Assembly: GCF_043789415.1 (NCBI RefSeq)
Contig: NZ_JBDLLW010000002.1
Coordinates: 372,001-436,000 of the forward strand
Reading direction: 5' to 3'
DNA length: 64,000 bases
From: Renibacterium sp043789415
GTDB taxonomy: Bacteria; Actinomycetota; Actinomycetes; Actinomycetales; Micrococcaceae
Below, one piece after another: positions 16,476 through 24,510 of the stretch. The position numbers and the translations under genes are program-made. Position 1 is the stretch's first letter, and the number at the start of each line of letters is the position of its first letter. The notes beneath the pieces were generated by a model, which was given only the letters and a program-made list of their open reading frames with translations, had not been told where the DNA came from and did not search any database.

Positions 16476-17558
16476 ATGCTCGATAAAGTCAACTGGATCT
16501 TCATCGCTTTGGCCGTCGTGTCACTATTTCTTGCCGTCGAAAGGACAGTTCGTCTCAAGGATCAGCGAGAGACTGTAAATCATCAGGCGATGAGTGTCAC
16601 GCTGCTGACTATAGGGGTCGCAGCCTCGGCCTATGGGACTATGACGTTGACCGCGTCCTTTTACAATTTCGGGTTAGCTATGTGGCACGGTCTGCTGGGT
16701 ATTCTCATCGGGGCCCTCGAGGTGATTGTCCTGACTTTACGGTTTGAACAGATTCCGCGGCTAACCTTGCGGTTAGCTCTGGTACGTTCAGGGCTGGTCA
16801 CCCTTGTTTTGTTTGCCACGTGGCCCTTAGGGTTTGCCTGGGCTCCCCCGATCAGCGATCTGACCAAGATCGACCCACTCAATCCGGCGGTGGTGCTCCA
16901 CATCGCTGTTTTTCATCTCTACATCATCTGGGGTCTATTTCAGTTGCTGAGGTTGTCCTTTTCGCGAGTACCGAGAGAGTTCGGCCGTCGTCCCATCAGT
17001 GCAGTTGCCCTGGTGATGGTTGGCTTTGGGTGTGCAGGTTTCATCTGGGTGAACAGCGTCCTCGGGGGTTCCGTATTGATCGGGATTCACCAAAACGTCG
17101 CCATTATTCGTGACCCAACAGGCATATTCCTCAGTCTGTGTGTCGGCGGAGCGGCACTACTGGGATTTGGCGAGCGAGCTTGGGCTGCCATCGTCACGAG
17201 ATATCGACTTTGGCAACTCGGCAAGCTGTGGGAAGTTTCAGGTCATCTGTCATCCTCTGAACTCCAGCTCCGGATGCAGCTACCCGCTTCAGCCCGCATG
17301 CAAAGAGCCTACATTGAAATTTCAGATGCCCTGTCAACTTTGCGGGTCGATACGAAACATCAGTTAACTGTCCAAGAAGTGGCCGTGCTCCTCATCCATG
17401 GCGAGACCACAGATGATCGTCTTGCTCCAACCATCTCCCAGGCACTGCCGCCAAGATCTACACGGCTTGAAGATCTTCACATGATTCACACCTTGGCGAA
17501 GGAATGTCGCAAAGGGAAGAAGCGAGAATTATTTTCTTGGCTTCATGATGATCGTTAA
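16476..17558 (+). CDS. Polytopic membrane protein with cytosolic tail, MAB_1171c-like (cassette A)
   Basis: 360 residues with seven likely transmembrane helices in the first 245 residues and a soluble, helical C-terminal domain of about 110 residues (R-Y-R-L-W-Q-L-G-K-L-W near its start, then R-A-Y-I-E-I-S-D-A-L). This layout matches the actinobacterial family annotated MAB_1171c-like putative transporter, which often neighbours XRE regulators. AAGGGG precedes the ATG at 16476. The tail shares the W-x-x-L and I-S-D/S-L-R pattern with the cassette B protein. It may be a membrane sensor feeding the peptidase/regulator pair. Confidence 0.72.
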   Translation: MLDKVNWIFIALAVVSLFLAVERTVRLKDQRETVNHQAMSVTLLTIGVAASAYGTMTLTASFYNFGLAMWHGLLGILIGALEVIVLTLRFEQIPRLTLRLALVRSGLVTLVLFATWPLGFAWAPPISDLTKIDPLNPAVVLHIAVFHLYIIWGLFQLLRLSFSRVPREFGRRPISAVALVMVGFGCAGFIWVNSVLGGSVLIGIHQNVAIIRDPTGIFLSLCVGGAALLGFGERAWAAIVTRYRLWQLGKLWEVSGHLSSSELQLRMQLPASARMQRAYIEISDALSTLRVDTKHQLTVQEVAVLLIHGETTDDRLAPTISQALPPRSTRLEDLHMIHTLAKECRKGKKRELFSWLHDDR

Positions 17559-17626
17559 GCCCTTTTTGCTGAGTGAAGCTCGAGGCTCCCGCCTGCCAGA
17601 ATTAAGCAGAGCACAGCCTGCGTCGG

Positions 17627-17818
17627 CTAGGCGCTGGTAGATTCCAGCAAGCTTCTGCCCATCACCCAGGGGCACTCTGGTTTGCCAGCTGCAGCCGATG
17701 CCCGCGGTCCCGTCAGTACTCTACTGGCCGTAACGTAAGTCTGAGGCCCGCCAGGATGTGCGGCCCGCATGCCATCGACCGTCGCGGCGATCCACCAGTC
17801 CGGAACAGGTACGTTCAT
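17627..17818 (-). CDS. Small hypothetical protein, 63 aa
   Basis: A small protein, proline/glycine-rich, with an N-terminal W-W motif. Its ATG follows the stop of the upstream gene by 13 bases and has CAGGAA upstream, so the two are probably co-transcribed. No family recognised. Confidence 0.5.
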   Translation of the reverse strand: MNVPVPDWWIAATVDGMRAAHPGGPQTYVTASRVLTGPRASAAAGKPECPWVMGRSLLESTSA

Positions 17819-17831
17819 GATCAGTTCCTGT

Positions 17832-18362
17832 TCATGTCTCCAACAGGTTGGACAATCTATTGGAAGCCTGGCGGATGCTGGAGGTCTCGGGGTACGTGAT
17901 TTCAGCGTTTTGGATCTGGACGTTGTTGTTGGTGACCTTGATGCGCCACAGATCCCCAGAGTCTTCGCCAGAGGCCTCGATGATGCCGTTGACGATGTGA
18001 TCGTGGGTGAAGTGCTGTAGCCGAGGGTCTTCGCTCAAACGTTGCTGCACAAAGTCGCGCGAGTCGGGTCCGAAGAGATCGGTGATGATCCAGTCGAGCC
18101 ACTCAGCGTGGTTGTAAGTCTTTTCCTCCTCGTCCCAGGTGAGATTGCCATCTTCACCAGCCACCCAATGACACCAGATGCCGGGCTTGCCGCCTTGCGG
18201 CTCATTCCCGCTAACATAGAACCCTTCGGGCTGAGTGACAAAGAGCAAACCCTCAGGGCTGGTATGCCGAGTGTTGGCGAAGTCTGCGAGGAAATCGCGT
18301 TCGGCTTGGTTGAGTGGTGGAGTCACGTTCAAGGTGCCTGAAAAGTCGGTGCTGTAGCCCAT
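17832..18362 (-). CDS. Conserved actinobacterial/phage hypothetical protein, 176 aa
   Basis: The N-terminus M-G-Y-S-T-D-F-S-G and the P-P-L-N, F-L-x-D-F and P-G-I-W-C-H-W-V segments match a hypothetical family I associate with actinobacterial genomes and actinophages. The centre has W-D-E-E-E-K-T-Y-N-x-x-E-W-L. No catalytic residues are assigned; function unknown. Followed closely by a 63-residue ORF and preceded by a decayed small gene. Confidence 0.68.
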   Translation of the reverse strand: MGYSTDFSGTLNVTPPLNQAERDFLADFANTRHTSPEGLLFVTQPEGFYVSGNEPQGGKPGIWCHWVAGEDGNLTWDEEEKTYNHAEWLDWIITDLFGPDSRDFVQQRLSEDPRLQHFTHDHIVNGIIEASGEDSGDLWRIKVTNNNVQIQNAEITYPETSSIRQASNRLSNLLET

Positions 18363-18412
18363 GGTTGGGTTTCCTTCTGGTTGAGCAAAAATGCGGGTGA
18401 AGCACGGATGCG

Positions 18413-18693
18413 TCAGTTGTCGACGTCGTGCGAAGAGACCGGGTTTTGACCGGTCTCGGTGGAGTAGGTGATCGGCTCGTCATGCCTCTTACCTGGGCAG
18501 AGGTCGAGACTTGGATAGATCCCGACGTCGAGCCTTTAGGCGTTGCAGCGAACGCAGCGCCCATCGATGTAGATGTGCTGATCGTTCTCGTAGTCGGGGT
18601 CGACAGGGTCGTCGACGACGCCAATCCACCGAGGTGCACTTTGCTGTTCTGCGATGGCCCGGTGGTGCTCAGCTCGGCGTTAACCGAAGGCAT
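18413..18693 (-). pseudogene. Small CxxC protein gene with a frameshift and an in-frame stop
   Basis: Between 18536 and about 18670 one minus-strand frame reads naturally as a short protein ending in G-R-C-V-R-C-N-A, then meets TAA at 18536-18538; the same frame continues naturally to a TGA at 18413. There is no start codon in that frame. The nearest ATG (18693) is one frame away, so a missing base near 18670 would restore it. Position just upstream of the 176-residue gene suggests a former first gene of that operon. Best read as a decaying zinc-ribbon-like gene. Confidence 0.45.
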
Positions 18694-18808
18694 CGCGCTT
18701 TGTGGTGGCGACGCAGCATTTGCAGCTGAGCAGATGATGCTTAGTGTTTCCGCCTCGTTGGTCGCGCTAGGAGCGGGACATGGTTCGATTGCTTTTGCGT
18801 AGTGGGCC

Positions 18809-19318
18809 TTAGGTAGTGACGATGTCGATGTCGACGGCGAAGGTCTTGTTTGGTCCGTACTCGGCGCACATTGCGTTTCCACGAGGTGTACGAGCACACA
18901 ACTCGCCGCCGTCGTAGGGGTGACTCTGAGCGAGAGAGAGCACTGCACCGACAGTGATCGTCAGCGGCCTGTCACCGATCTTCTTCGCAAAGAAGTTGTC
19001 GTGAGCATCGTTACTGAGGATCAGTTGACCTTGGCTTTGGTTGTCGACCGGTCGTTCGCCGATGACTTCGAAGCCAACCAGAGACTTCTTTAGCTCCGTG
19101 TCTGCCTCGCCCGGCGGGACAAGATAAGTGCGGATCACATGGTCGTCGTTAGTGCTTTCGGCGACTTTCGCCCAACTGAGCGGGAACGAGATGGACGCAA
19201 GCGAGGCCTTGGTCTGATCTGTCGATGGTGGAGCGCAGGCCGTGAGGGTTGCGCCCAGAGACAGGAAAGCCACCGCTGCGATGACGGTGGCTCGTACTTT
19301 TTTGTTGAGTGCTTTCAC
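18809..19318 (-). CDS. Putative lipoprotein, 169 aa
   Basis: A lysine-rich n-region, hydrophobic h-region and L-T-A-C lipobox near residues 26-29 indicate a lipid-anchored surface protein. The mature part has no motif I recognise; the C-terminal half is beta-rich with two cysteines. I start it at the GTG at 19318, preceded by AAAGAG, because upstream codons overlap the neighbouring gene. 34 bases downstream of the 134-residue gene, likely same mRNA. Confidence 0.65.
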   Translation of the reverse strand: MKALNKKVRATVIAAVAFLSLGATLTACAPPSTDQTKASLASISFPLSWAKVAESTNDDHVIRTYLVPPGEADTELKKSLVGFEVIGERPVDNQSQGQLILSNDAHDNFFAKKIGDRPLTITVGAVLSLAQSHPYDGGELCARTPRGNAMCAEYGPNKTFAVDIDIVTT

Positions 19319-19352
19319 GATGGTCTCTTTCTCTGTCGCCAGGCAGCCGGCG

Positions 19353-19757
19353 TTATTCGATGTCGAAATATCGACCGGGTGCTTCATCAGTTTGGGGGTT
19401 GCCGTCCCAGACCGGAGCGTCGTTGACATTGATGCGGAGCCGGTTAGTGCTGTGGTCGGTGTCGATTTGGACGACGATTGCTTCCGGACCGCCGTCGGCA
19501 GCCATGTCGGGATGGGCTGTCCAGATGCCGACCTCGAGATCGCGCTCGTCGTTCACGAGAGTGCTCGGGCGTTGTGCACGGTCGAGTTGAATCGCCTGGT
19601 CGACGAGTGCAACGAAACCGTCTTCATAACCGAGCAATCTGCCGTTTATAACCAGCGCGACAGCTTGGATGGCGGCTTCGCCCTCTTCGTGCTGAAAGAC
19701 GTTCTTGGCGAGAATTTTCGCCGCGGCTTCTTCAGCGAGTTGTGCCGTGTTCTTCAT
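19353..19757 (-). CDS. Hypothetical protein, 134 aa (actinophage-type)
   Basis: An acidic soluble protein. The C-terminal R-I-N-V-N-D-A-P-V-W-D-G-N-P resembles a strand-turn common in small actinophage hypothetical proteins. ATG at 19757 has AGGAG five bases upstream. Function unknown. Confidence 0.65.
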   Translation of the reverse strand: MKNTAQLAEEAAAKILAKNVFQHEEGEAAIQAVALVINGRLLGYEDGFVALVDQAIQLDRAQRPSTLVNDERDLEVGIWTAHPDMAADGGPEAIVVQIDTDHSTNRLRINVNDAPVWDGNPQTDEAPGRYFDIE

Positions 19758-19913
19758 CAGTACTCCTGGTTCGTTTGCCTGTTGCGGAGCGCCTGGCCCT
19801 CGTCCCAGTTGCGGACGAAAACAGCGAGTGGGTACAGTGAGAACGCTTACTCTGGCTGATGGGTGGTAGACACTAGTGACCTTCTCTCTGTGGATCTGGC
19901 TGCTTTTCTCAAA

Positions 19914-20528
19914 TCAGTCCTCGCCCCACTCAGATTTCAGCTGAGCATAGGACTGGCCGTACTTTAGCTGTGACGCGAATTCGCAGGCGTCGTCGCTGCC
20001 AGGAATGAAGCTGGTCTCCTGAATGGTCTCGCCGGCCTTGATCATGTATTGACCGAGGTTATATCCAAGGTTTTCGTCGGCGAAGGAGACTTCGATCAGC
20101 ACGTCAGAGAATTTCTCGGACAAAGCTTTGACGATAGGGAATGGGTGCGACCAGGCTGTGTCGAAGCGCAACTGCGCGACGTCGTCGTCTACCTGCTCAA
20201 TGTCAAACTTGTAGCCGTTCCACTTGGTGCCCCAGTTCGCGATGTTCCAGCTGTACCAACAGATGACCCCCTGCTCGTGCGAGTCGCTGCAGCTGCCAGT
20301 CTCGATGTTCTCAGGCTGTTGAACGAGCATAGAGAAGTCTATGAATAGTTTGTCCATGTCGAGTGGGCTGTAGACATAAGTGTCGGCTCTTTCGTTTTCG
20401 ACCAGGAACTGCTTGCGGTCGGCTTCGGCCTCGTCATGGGCGACACTCTCAGCCTCGGTATGGCGGCGGGTCAGGGCGTCGACAATGCCGGCTGGGCCGC
20501 TAACCCTAGTGGTTATGTGATTGGGCAT
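19914..20528 (-). CDS. YubB/DUF1281-like ferredoxin-fold protein
   Basis: 204 residues starting M-P-N-H-I-T-T-R-V, with V-I-C-W-Y-S-W-N-I-A-N-W-G-T-K-W-N at about 90-106. This tryptophan-rich stretch is typical of the plasmid and phage YubB/DUF1281 family, predicted to have a ferredoxin-like fold. Biochemical role unknown. I start at the ATG at 20528 with GAAGAG upstream. A small cysteine-rich gene ends 58 bases upstream. Confidence 0.7.
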   Translation of the reverse strand: MPNHITTRVSGPAGIVDALTRRHTEAESVAHDEAEADRKQFLVENERADTYVYSPLDMDKLFIDFSMLVQQPENIETGSCSDSHEQGVICWYSWNIANWGTKWNGYKFDIEQVDDDVAQLRFDTAWSHPFPIVKALSEKFSDVLIEVSFADENLGYNLGQYMIKAGETIQETSFIPGSDDACEFASQLKYGQSYAQLKSEWGED

Positions 20529-20586
20529 AGTGCTCTTCTGCTTTCTAGGTGGGCTCTTGATCTTATCGGGCGCTCCAACCGGCAAC

Positions 20587-20757
20587 TCATTCGTGGGTGT
20601 GCTCAGGATAGAATTGCTGGTCGTCCTTCAGGAAGAACCAATTGGACTTTATACGACCACAGGAGTGCCCGCGGGTCTTGGCGTCGCATCTTTCGCACGA
20701 ACAGTGCTCATCGGACGAGCGATAGCTGTTCCTGTTCTGCTTGGTTTGTTCTAGCAT
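20587..20757 (-). CDS. Small cysteine-rich, zinc-ribbon-like protein
   Basis: 56 residues with four cysteines spaced C-x-C-x-x-C-x(8)-C at 19-33, then a tail with a W-F-F-L-K-D-D-Q turn and H/E-rich end. The composition suggests a zinc-stabilised domain. A GGAGAAGG site lies 13 bases before the ATG. It sits between the 142-residue gene and the YubB-like gene, all in the same direction. No overlapping frame looks better. Confidence 0.5.
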   Translation of the reverse strand: MLEQTKQNRNSYRSSDEHCSCERCDAKTRGHSCGRIKSNWFFLKDDQQFYPEHTHE

Positions 20758-20945
20758 GGCTGTGCTGTACCTTCTCCGTGGTCATCTTATCGGTCCAATA
20801 CTCAGATGAGAGGGTCGATTCCGGGCAGGCAGAACGGCCGCCGCGGAGTCCCGGACAGCCCTTCTTGAGCGGTCTCGATCTGCTTGTCCAGGTCCCTGTA
20901 GGCATCCGCCCCCCAAGCCGCCGACGGCTTTGTACTGCTGCTTGA

Positions 20946-21374
20946 TCAGCTCCTGTTCTTGTCGCCGCAGAAGTCGCAGGACCCGTCATAGGTGAGGTAC
21001 GTGCTGTGGATACCGGCAGGGTTCTGGGGACATGGGAAGTCGAGGCCGGCAGTATAGTTTTCCCAGGCGAGGACGAAAGTGTCGACTTCACCGTCCCACT
21101 CGACGTAGGCGTCGATGAGCGCACTGACGGAGGTTCTGGAGAACAGACGGATGCCGGGTACCGCGTCGGAGCTATGGAGTGCCTCGCGCAGTTGAGCGTG
21201 ATCCTTGGCGATGCCCTCTTCGATCAACTCACAAATGTCGTGGGCATCGATGTCTGACTCGGCCTGCGCTCGAGTAAAGCCTTCTTCTCCGCGATCGTTG
21301 GGTTCCTCCCAGTCGGTGCCGATACCGTAGTGGGAATCGATCACTTCGCGGCCTATCTGTTCAGGGGTCTTCAT
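20946..21374 (-). CDS. Hypothetical acidic protein, 142 aa
   Basis: A soluble, strongly acidic protein with a helical N-terminus and a C-terminal C-P-x-N-P and C-D-F-C pair, which may bind zinc. ATG at 21374, AGAAAGG about 11 bases upstream. Located 33 bases after the DUF3846-like gene. Function unknown. Confidence 0.6.
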   Translation of the reverse strand: MKTPEQIGREVIDSHYGIGTDWEEPNDRGEEGFTRAQAESDIDAHDICELIEEGIAKDHAQLREALHSSDAVPGIRLFSRTSVSALIDAYVEWDGEVDTFVLAWENYTAGLDFPCPQNPAGIHSTYLTYDGSCDFCGDKNRS

Positions 21375-21407
21375 GGCTGTGGTGCCTTTCTGGGTCGTAT
21401 GAGTAGC

Positions 21408-21986
21408 TCAATCGCTCCACTCGAAGGACTGCCCCAGCAAGTGCGCAGGGCCAGAAAGCACAGTGGCGGTCAGGAGCGAGCCAAGGGAGCCGTCAGTACC
21501 GTGGCCGTCGCCGGTGTGCTTGAAGACTTCGTCCTGCCACCACTCCTCGAGATCCTTGGTGGAGTTGTCGGCAGGAGGTATAACCCAGACCTCAGTGGTG
21601 GATTCATGGCTGCCGCAGTAGGTGTTCTCGATCCGAATGCGGGCGTACGGGCCGAGCAGCTGATCCACGTGGTCGAGCTGGGCATCGGAGAGACCGAGAG
21701 TGTAGCCCCGGTCATCAGTACCACCGGTGAGCACGGCGGGGCCGACGAGGATGTCTGTCGGGCCGTATGTCTTGAGATAGAGCCGCTGGGCGCGGGGGTT
21801 GTACTGCAGGCCGGTAATTTTTCCTTCCTCGTTCAGCCAGCTGGTGATGTCGAGCTGTAGGTCGATGCACTCGACATAACCCTCTACGAGAGCTTGCAGC
21901 TGTGCAAGGGATTTGCTCTCGGGGATCTCCACGATGCGGAGCGGTTGTTCGGTGTCGACGGGGATGTGCAGTGCACGAATGGTCAT
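21408..21986 (-). CDS. DUF3846-like protein
   Basis: 192 residues. Residues 17-75 carry the DUF3846 pattern: I-V-E-I-P, then L-Q-A-L-V-E-G-Y-V-E and N-E-E-G-K-I-T-G-L-Q-Y-N-P-R-A. The C-terminal half has a second module with W-V-I-P-P-A-D and W-W-Q-D-E. The family is common on plasmids and phages and uncharacterised. ATG at 21986 with GGAGGG upstream. A tRNA-like gene and hairpin lie immediately upstream. Confidence 0.7.
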   Translation of the reverse strand: MTIRALHIPVDTEQPLRIVEIPESKSLAQLQALVEGYVECIDLQLDITSWLNEEGKITGLQYNPRAQRLYLKTYGPTDILVGPAVLTGGTDDRGYTLGLSDAQLDHVDQLLGPYARIRIENTYCGSHESTTEVWVIPPADNSTKDLEEWWQDEVFKHTGDGHGTDGSLGSLLTATVLSGPAHLLGQSFEWSD

Positions 21987-22043
21987 GGATCAGCCCTCCA
22001 GGCTCAGGTCGGTTTTGTGATGGAATGGGTGAGTGATGAATAA

Positions 22044-22079
22044 CCAGTCGCCGAGAGCGGATGTACTCTCGGGGACTGG
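22044..22079 (-). terminator. Strong hairpin overlapping the tRNA-like 3' end
   Basis: A 14-bp stem with one mismatch (22044-22057 with 22066-22079), 8-nt loop. On the minus strand it begins inside the CCA-like end of the tRNA-like gene, so it may be its terminator, or the CCA may be a by-product of the stem. Confidence 0.6.
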
Positions 22080-22152
22080 TACAGTCGTGAAGGTTCGACC
22101 CCTGGGCCTCCCCCACTTCACGGGGGCGCTCTGCCAATTGAGCTACGACGGC
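22077..22152 (-). tRNA. tRNA-Phe(GAA)-like gene, partly degenerate
   Basis: 76 nt with a good D-arm (GCTC...GAGC), a perfect 5-bp anticodon stem of C/G around a loop giving anticodon GAA, a 5-nt variable region and an encoded ACCA end. The acceptor stem has one G-U and one mismatch, and the T-stem pairs poorly (two mismatches, two G-U) around a GTCGAAC loop. It may be a functional but divergent tRNA, or a relic. Confidence 0.55.
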
Positions 22153-22237
22153 GAGCCAGCAGAGACTAGTCCATGGCAAAGAACCCGCTCTGCAGGTGAC
22201 CGGGCGGGCGAAACCCGTACGATCCATGGCGAACCCG

Positions 22238-22254
22238 GGTCGGCTGCGCCGACC
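22238..22254. terminator. Triloop GC hairpin
   Basis: GGTCGGC-tgc-GCCGACC, a 7-bp perfect stem with a 3-nt loop in the 207-base gap between the peptidase gene stop and the tRNA-like gene. One of a series of similar triloop hairpins between operons in this window. Confidence 0.5.
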
Positions 22255-22359
22255 GCTTCAGCCTTGCGTCTGTGTTTTTACCGAAGTCAACGCTGGGTAG
22301 TCACGAGCCAGCAGCCATATCGGTGGGCTAGCCGATGATGCTGGCCACAGCCGTGGCGG

Positions 22360-23073
22360 TTACCGGCTTTCTCTGGTGATGTCGGGTCTGACGCTGTGGC
22401 GTTCCATCAGTTCTCGGAGCTCGCCCTCCTCGAGGTCGTGCTTCGCCTCGGTGGAAAGCAGCGCAGCGGCAACAGCTTCAATCGCACCAGCATGGTCTTC
22501 GACCAAACAGCGAGCAAGCCTAGTGCCGTCGTCGATGATCTGTGTCGGCGTACGCTGAGCCTGGTCGGTGATGCTGGCAGCGATCGCGGTGCGAAGCAGC
22601 GCCGAGTAATCGTCGGTGTACTGGATGCCCTGCTCGATCACGTCCCCGGTGCCCTCAGCGAGTGGTCCTGCAAAGGTCACAGCGATGTGGTCCACGGAAG
22701 CAAGAACATCACTGTGGTGCCGCCAAGCGACCCGACCGCCGATCATGCCTTGCGAGACGATCGACGCGCTCAGTACCCTATGTCCGAGTGCGTAGGCAAC
22801 GACGGCATGTGCCGCTTCATGCTGAGCTCGCTTTTGGTGTCCTTTGTAGATCCTGTCGAGCGATGGGCGCATGGTCGTGACGGTTCGTGCGTCCGGCATG
22901 ATTAGCCCGAAGATTCCTTTGAAAAACAGTCGGAAGGACAGCAGGATGGCCACTGCGATAACGAGTCCAGGGGCTGTGATTTCTATGCCGTCGAACACTG
23001 GGGTGAGCTGGAAACTGAGGAACAACATTCCGATCCCAGCAAAGCTGCGCAGAAGGTTCTGCCAGACTTTCAT
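22360..23073 (-). CDS. Membrane-anchored FtsH/M41-type peptidase domain protein
   Basis: 237 residues: two hydrophobic helices in the first 60, then H-E-A-A-H at 85-89 followed by A-V-V-A-Y-A-L-G-H, and V-T-F-A-G-P-L-A-E-G near 130, resembling the FtsH peptidase core H-E-x-x-H...G-G-R-x-A-E. The AAA+ ATPase half of FtsH is missing, so it would be a free-standing membrane zinc peptidase acting at the cytoplasmic face. ATG at 23073 has GGAGA upstream. 9 bases after the preceding gene. Confidence 0.7.
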   Translation of the reverse strand: MKVWQNLLRSFAGIGMLFLSFQLTPVFDGIEITAPGLVIAVAILLSFRLFFKGIFGLIMPDARTVTTMRPSLDRIYKGHQKRAQHEAAHAVVAYALGHRVLSASIVSQGMIGGRVAWRHHSDVLASVDHIAVTFAGPLAEGTGDVIEQGIQYTDDYSALLRTAIAASITDQAQRTPTQIIDDGTRLARCLVEDHAGAIEAVAAALLSTEAKHDLEEGELRELMERHSVRPDITRESR

Positions 23074-23082
23074 GAGGTCTCC

Positions 23083-23571
23083 TTAGTGAGCGCTCGTTGG
23101 CAGCGTTCGACAGGGTTTGGCGTGTCGAACAGCGCGGTTGATTCGGTCGCGTTCTACACGATCTTTAGTGAGAGCGCGCTGCAGGCGCTCAATCTGCTCG
23201 TTCCGCGATCGGATCGACCTTGTCAGCGAGTCACTCTTGCGACGAAGCGTCTCCTCTTTGCTGTCCCAATAGATCTTTCGCACAGTGGCGATGATTTGTG
23301 ACTGGTGCATAGTGAGCCAGTCGCCGGGGATGCGAAGCTGCTTGTCGCTAAAGGGTGCTGCGGCACGGATCACGAGCTCGTTGGATCGAGGGTCAGACGA
23401 CGGGCGGACGACACTGATCTGACGGAACCCGACGAAAGGCTTGAGCCTTTCGGGCAGCGTTTCGTATGGGTATTTCGCCACGACGCGTGAAACGAGACTG
23501 ACGATCTGCTGCAGATCATCGAAAACGCGCGCGATGTCCGCGGCAGAGGTTTTGGCGAGGCGCGGAGGCAT
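23083..23571 (-). CDS. Hypothetical protein with coiled-coil tail, 162 aa
   Basis: The first 95 residues are mixed alpha/beta; residues 105-145 form a strongly charged coiled coil (repeated R/E/K with L/I at heptad positions) and the tail is basic. ATG at 23571 with AAGGAAC upstream. Co-directional with the FtsH-type peptidase 9 bases downstream, so a substrate or adaptor role is conceivable but unsupported. Confidence 0.6.
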   Translation of the reverse strand: MPPRLAKTSAADIARVFDDLQQIVSLVSRVVAKYPYETLPERLKPFVGFRQISVVRPSSDPRSNELVIRAAAPFSDKQLRIPGDWLTMHQSQIIATVRKIYWDSKEETLRRKSDSLTRSIRSRNEQIERLQRALTKDRVERDRINRAVRHAKPCRTLPTSAH

Positions 23572-23673
23572 AGTCAGTTCCTTGCTTTCTTCCTGTGGTG
23601 ATATTGATGGTGAAGCTCAGGACTTTAGTTCGTTCCAGGCAGTCGTCTGGGAAACAACTGCAGAGTCACACCC

Positions 23674-23692
23674 GGCTCGGCTTTGCCGAGCC
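23674..23692. terminator. Triloop GC hairpin
   Basis: GGCTCGGC-ttt-GCCGAGCC, an 8-bp perfect stem with a TTT loop in the 213-base gap 23572-23784. Same CGGC-nnn-GCCG core as the hairpins at 22238, 24424, 41193 and 51545. Confidence 0.55.
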
Positions 23693-23784
23693 TGTGTTTC
23701 GGCATTGTGGCCACAAAAAGGCCGCCCCACCGACGCATGGGAAGGTGCGATCGACAGGGTGGAATTCGTTTCCGGGTAGTTCAG

Positions 23785-23912
23785 CTAATTCCCCGATGTC
23801 AGGGCGGCGTCTCGATCAGAAACTCGGCAGTTGTCATGGCGATTCGAGACTAGCGCCGTCTCGTCTGCCACGAGGGTGGCCAGGGCAGCAATGAAGGTTT
23901 TGGGAGCATCAT
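23785..23912 (-). pseudogene. Tiny ORF one base out of frame, coupled to the upstream gene
   Basis: A natural-looking C-terminal frame of about 38 codons (ending R-D-A-A-L-T-S-G-N) has no start of its own. The ATG at 23912 overlaps the TGA of the 146-residue gene (TGATG), and adding one A to the A4 run just after it joins the two into a 42-residue protein. The match between coupling and frame makes a lost base in the run likely. Confidence 0.4.
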
Positions 23913-24352
23913 CAGGCCGCCCGGTGGCTGGTGGTGGCTGTGTCTCGGTTGACAGGGAGAATCGAGAGAAGGTCGCTAAGCACTTCGGCGACGCTATGAG
24001 TGGCATCGTTCAACGCTTCGTCACTGATGTTGTCGGTGGAGTACCAGTCGAATCGCTCAGCCAGGAAAGCCGTGAGCAAGTCGTTCACAGCGAAGAGCGA
24101 ACCGGTGGCGTGCTGGTCGAGGTCGGCACCGTCATCCTCGCTGATGGTGATCTCCGCGTCGTGGTTGAGGTAGACCGAGCCGTGCTCGGTCTCGACGACG
24201 AGGGTGCCGAGGACGATCGCTGACAAATCGATGCCGTCGGTGATGAGCGACAGCCCGCCGTGGTCGCCGACCATACTGATGATTCCGTGTTCGGGATCAT
24301 CGACGATGCGGGCGAGGTCGGTGAGATGGACAGTGTGCTGGGTGCGAGCCAT
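23912..24352 (-). CDS. Hypothetical acidic protein, 146 aa
   Basis: A soluble protein, rich in Asp/Glu, with an N-terminal beta-rich region (G-L-S-L-I-T-D, V-V-E-T-E-H-G-S-V-Y-L) and a helical C-terminus. ATG at 24352 has AGGAG upstream. Its stop overlaps the start of a tiny downstream ORF. Function unknown. Confidence 0.6.
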   Translation of the reverse strand: MARTQHTVHLTDLARIVDDPEHGIISMVGDHGGLSLITDGIDLSAIVLGTLVVETEHGSVYLNHDAEITISEDDGADLDQHATGSLFAVNDLLTAFLAERFDWYSTDNISDEALNDATHSVAEVLSDLLSILPVNRDTATTSHRAA

Positions 24353-24423
24353 GATGGTACTCCTGACTTTGGGTTGATGCAGCGTGAGGCTGCGCCTGGA
24401 TATTTGTTCTGGTGTACCACACG

Positions 24424-24440
24424 AATCGGCTTTGCCGATT
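24424..24440. terminator. Triloop GC hairpin
   Basis: AATCGGC-ttt-GCCGATT, 7-bp stem, TTT loop, between the SNF2-like gene stop and the next gene start. Outer arm bases differ from the 23674 copy but stay paired. Confidence 0.55.
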
Positions 24441-24510
24441 ACCTTTAGCGGATCAGGTAAGACGACGGCTGGACTATGGAAACGCAGTCCCGCCGTCGTC
24501 GGAGTGAGGC

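Noticed and set aside
18428..18802. 124-codon plus-strand ORF with hydrophobic segments
   Set aside because: The minus strand shows a natural CxxC reading here and the plus-strand frame lacks a ribosome site.
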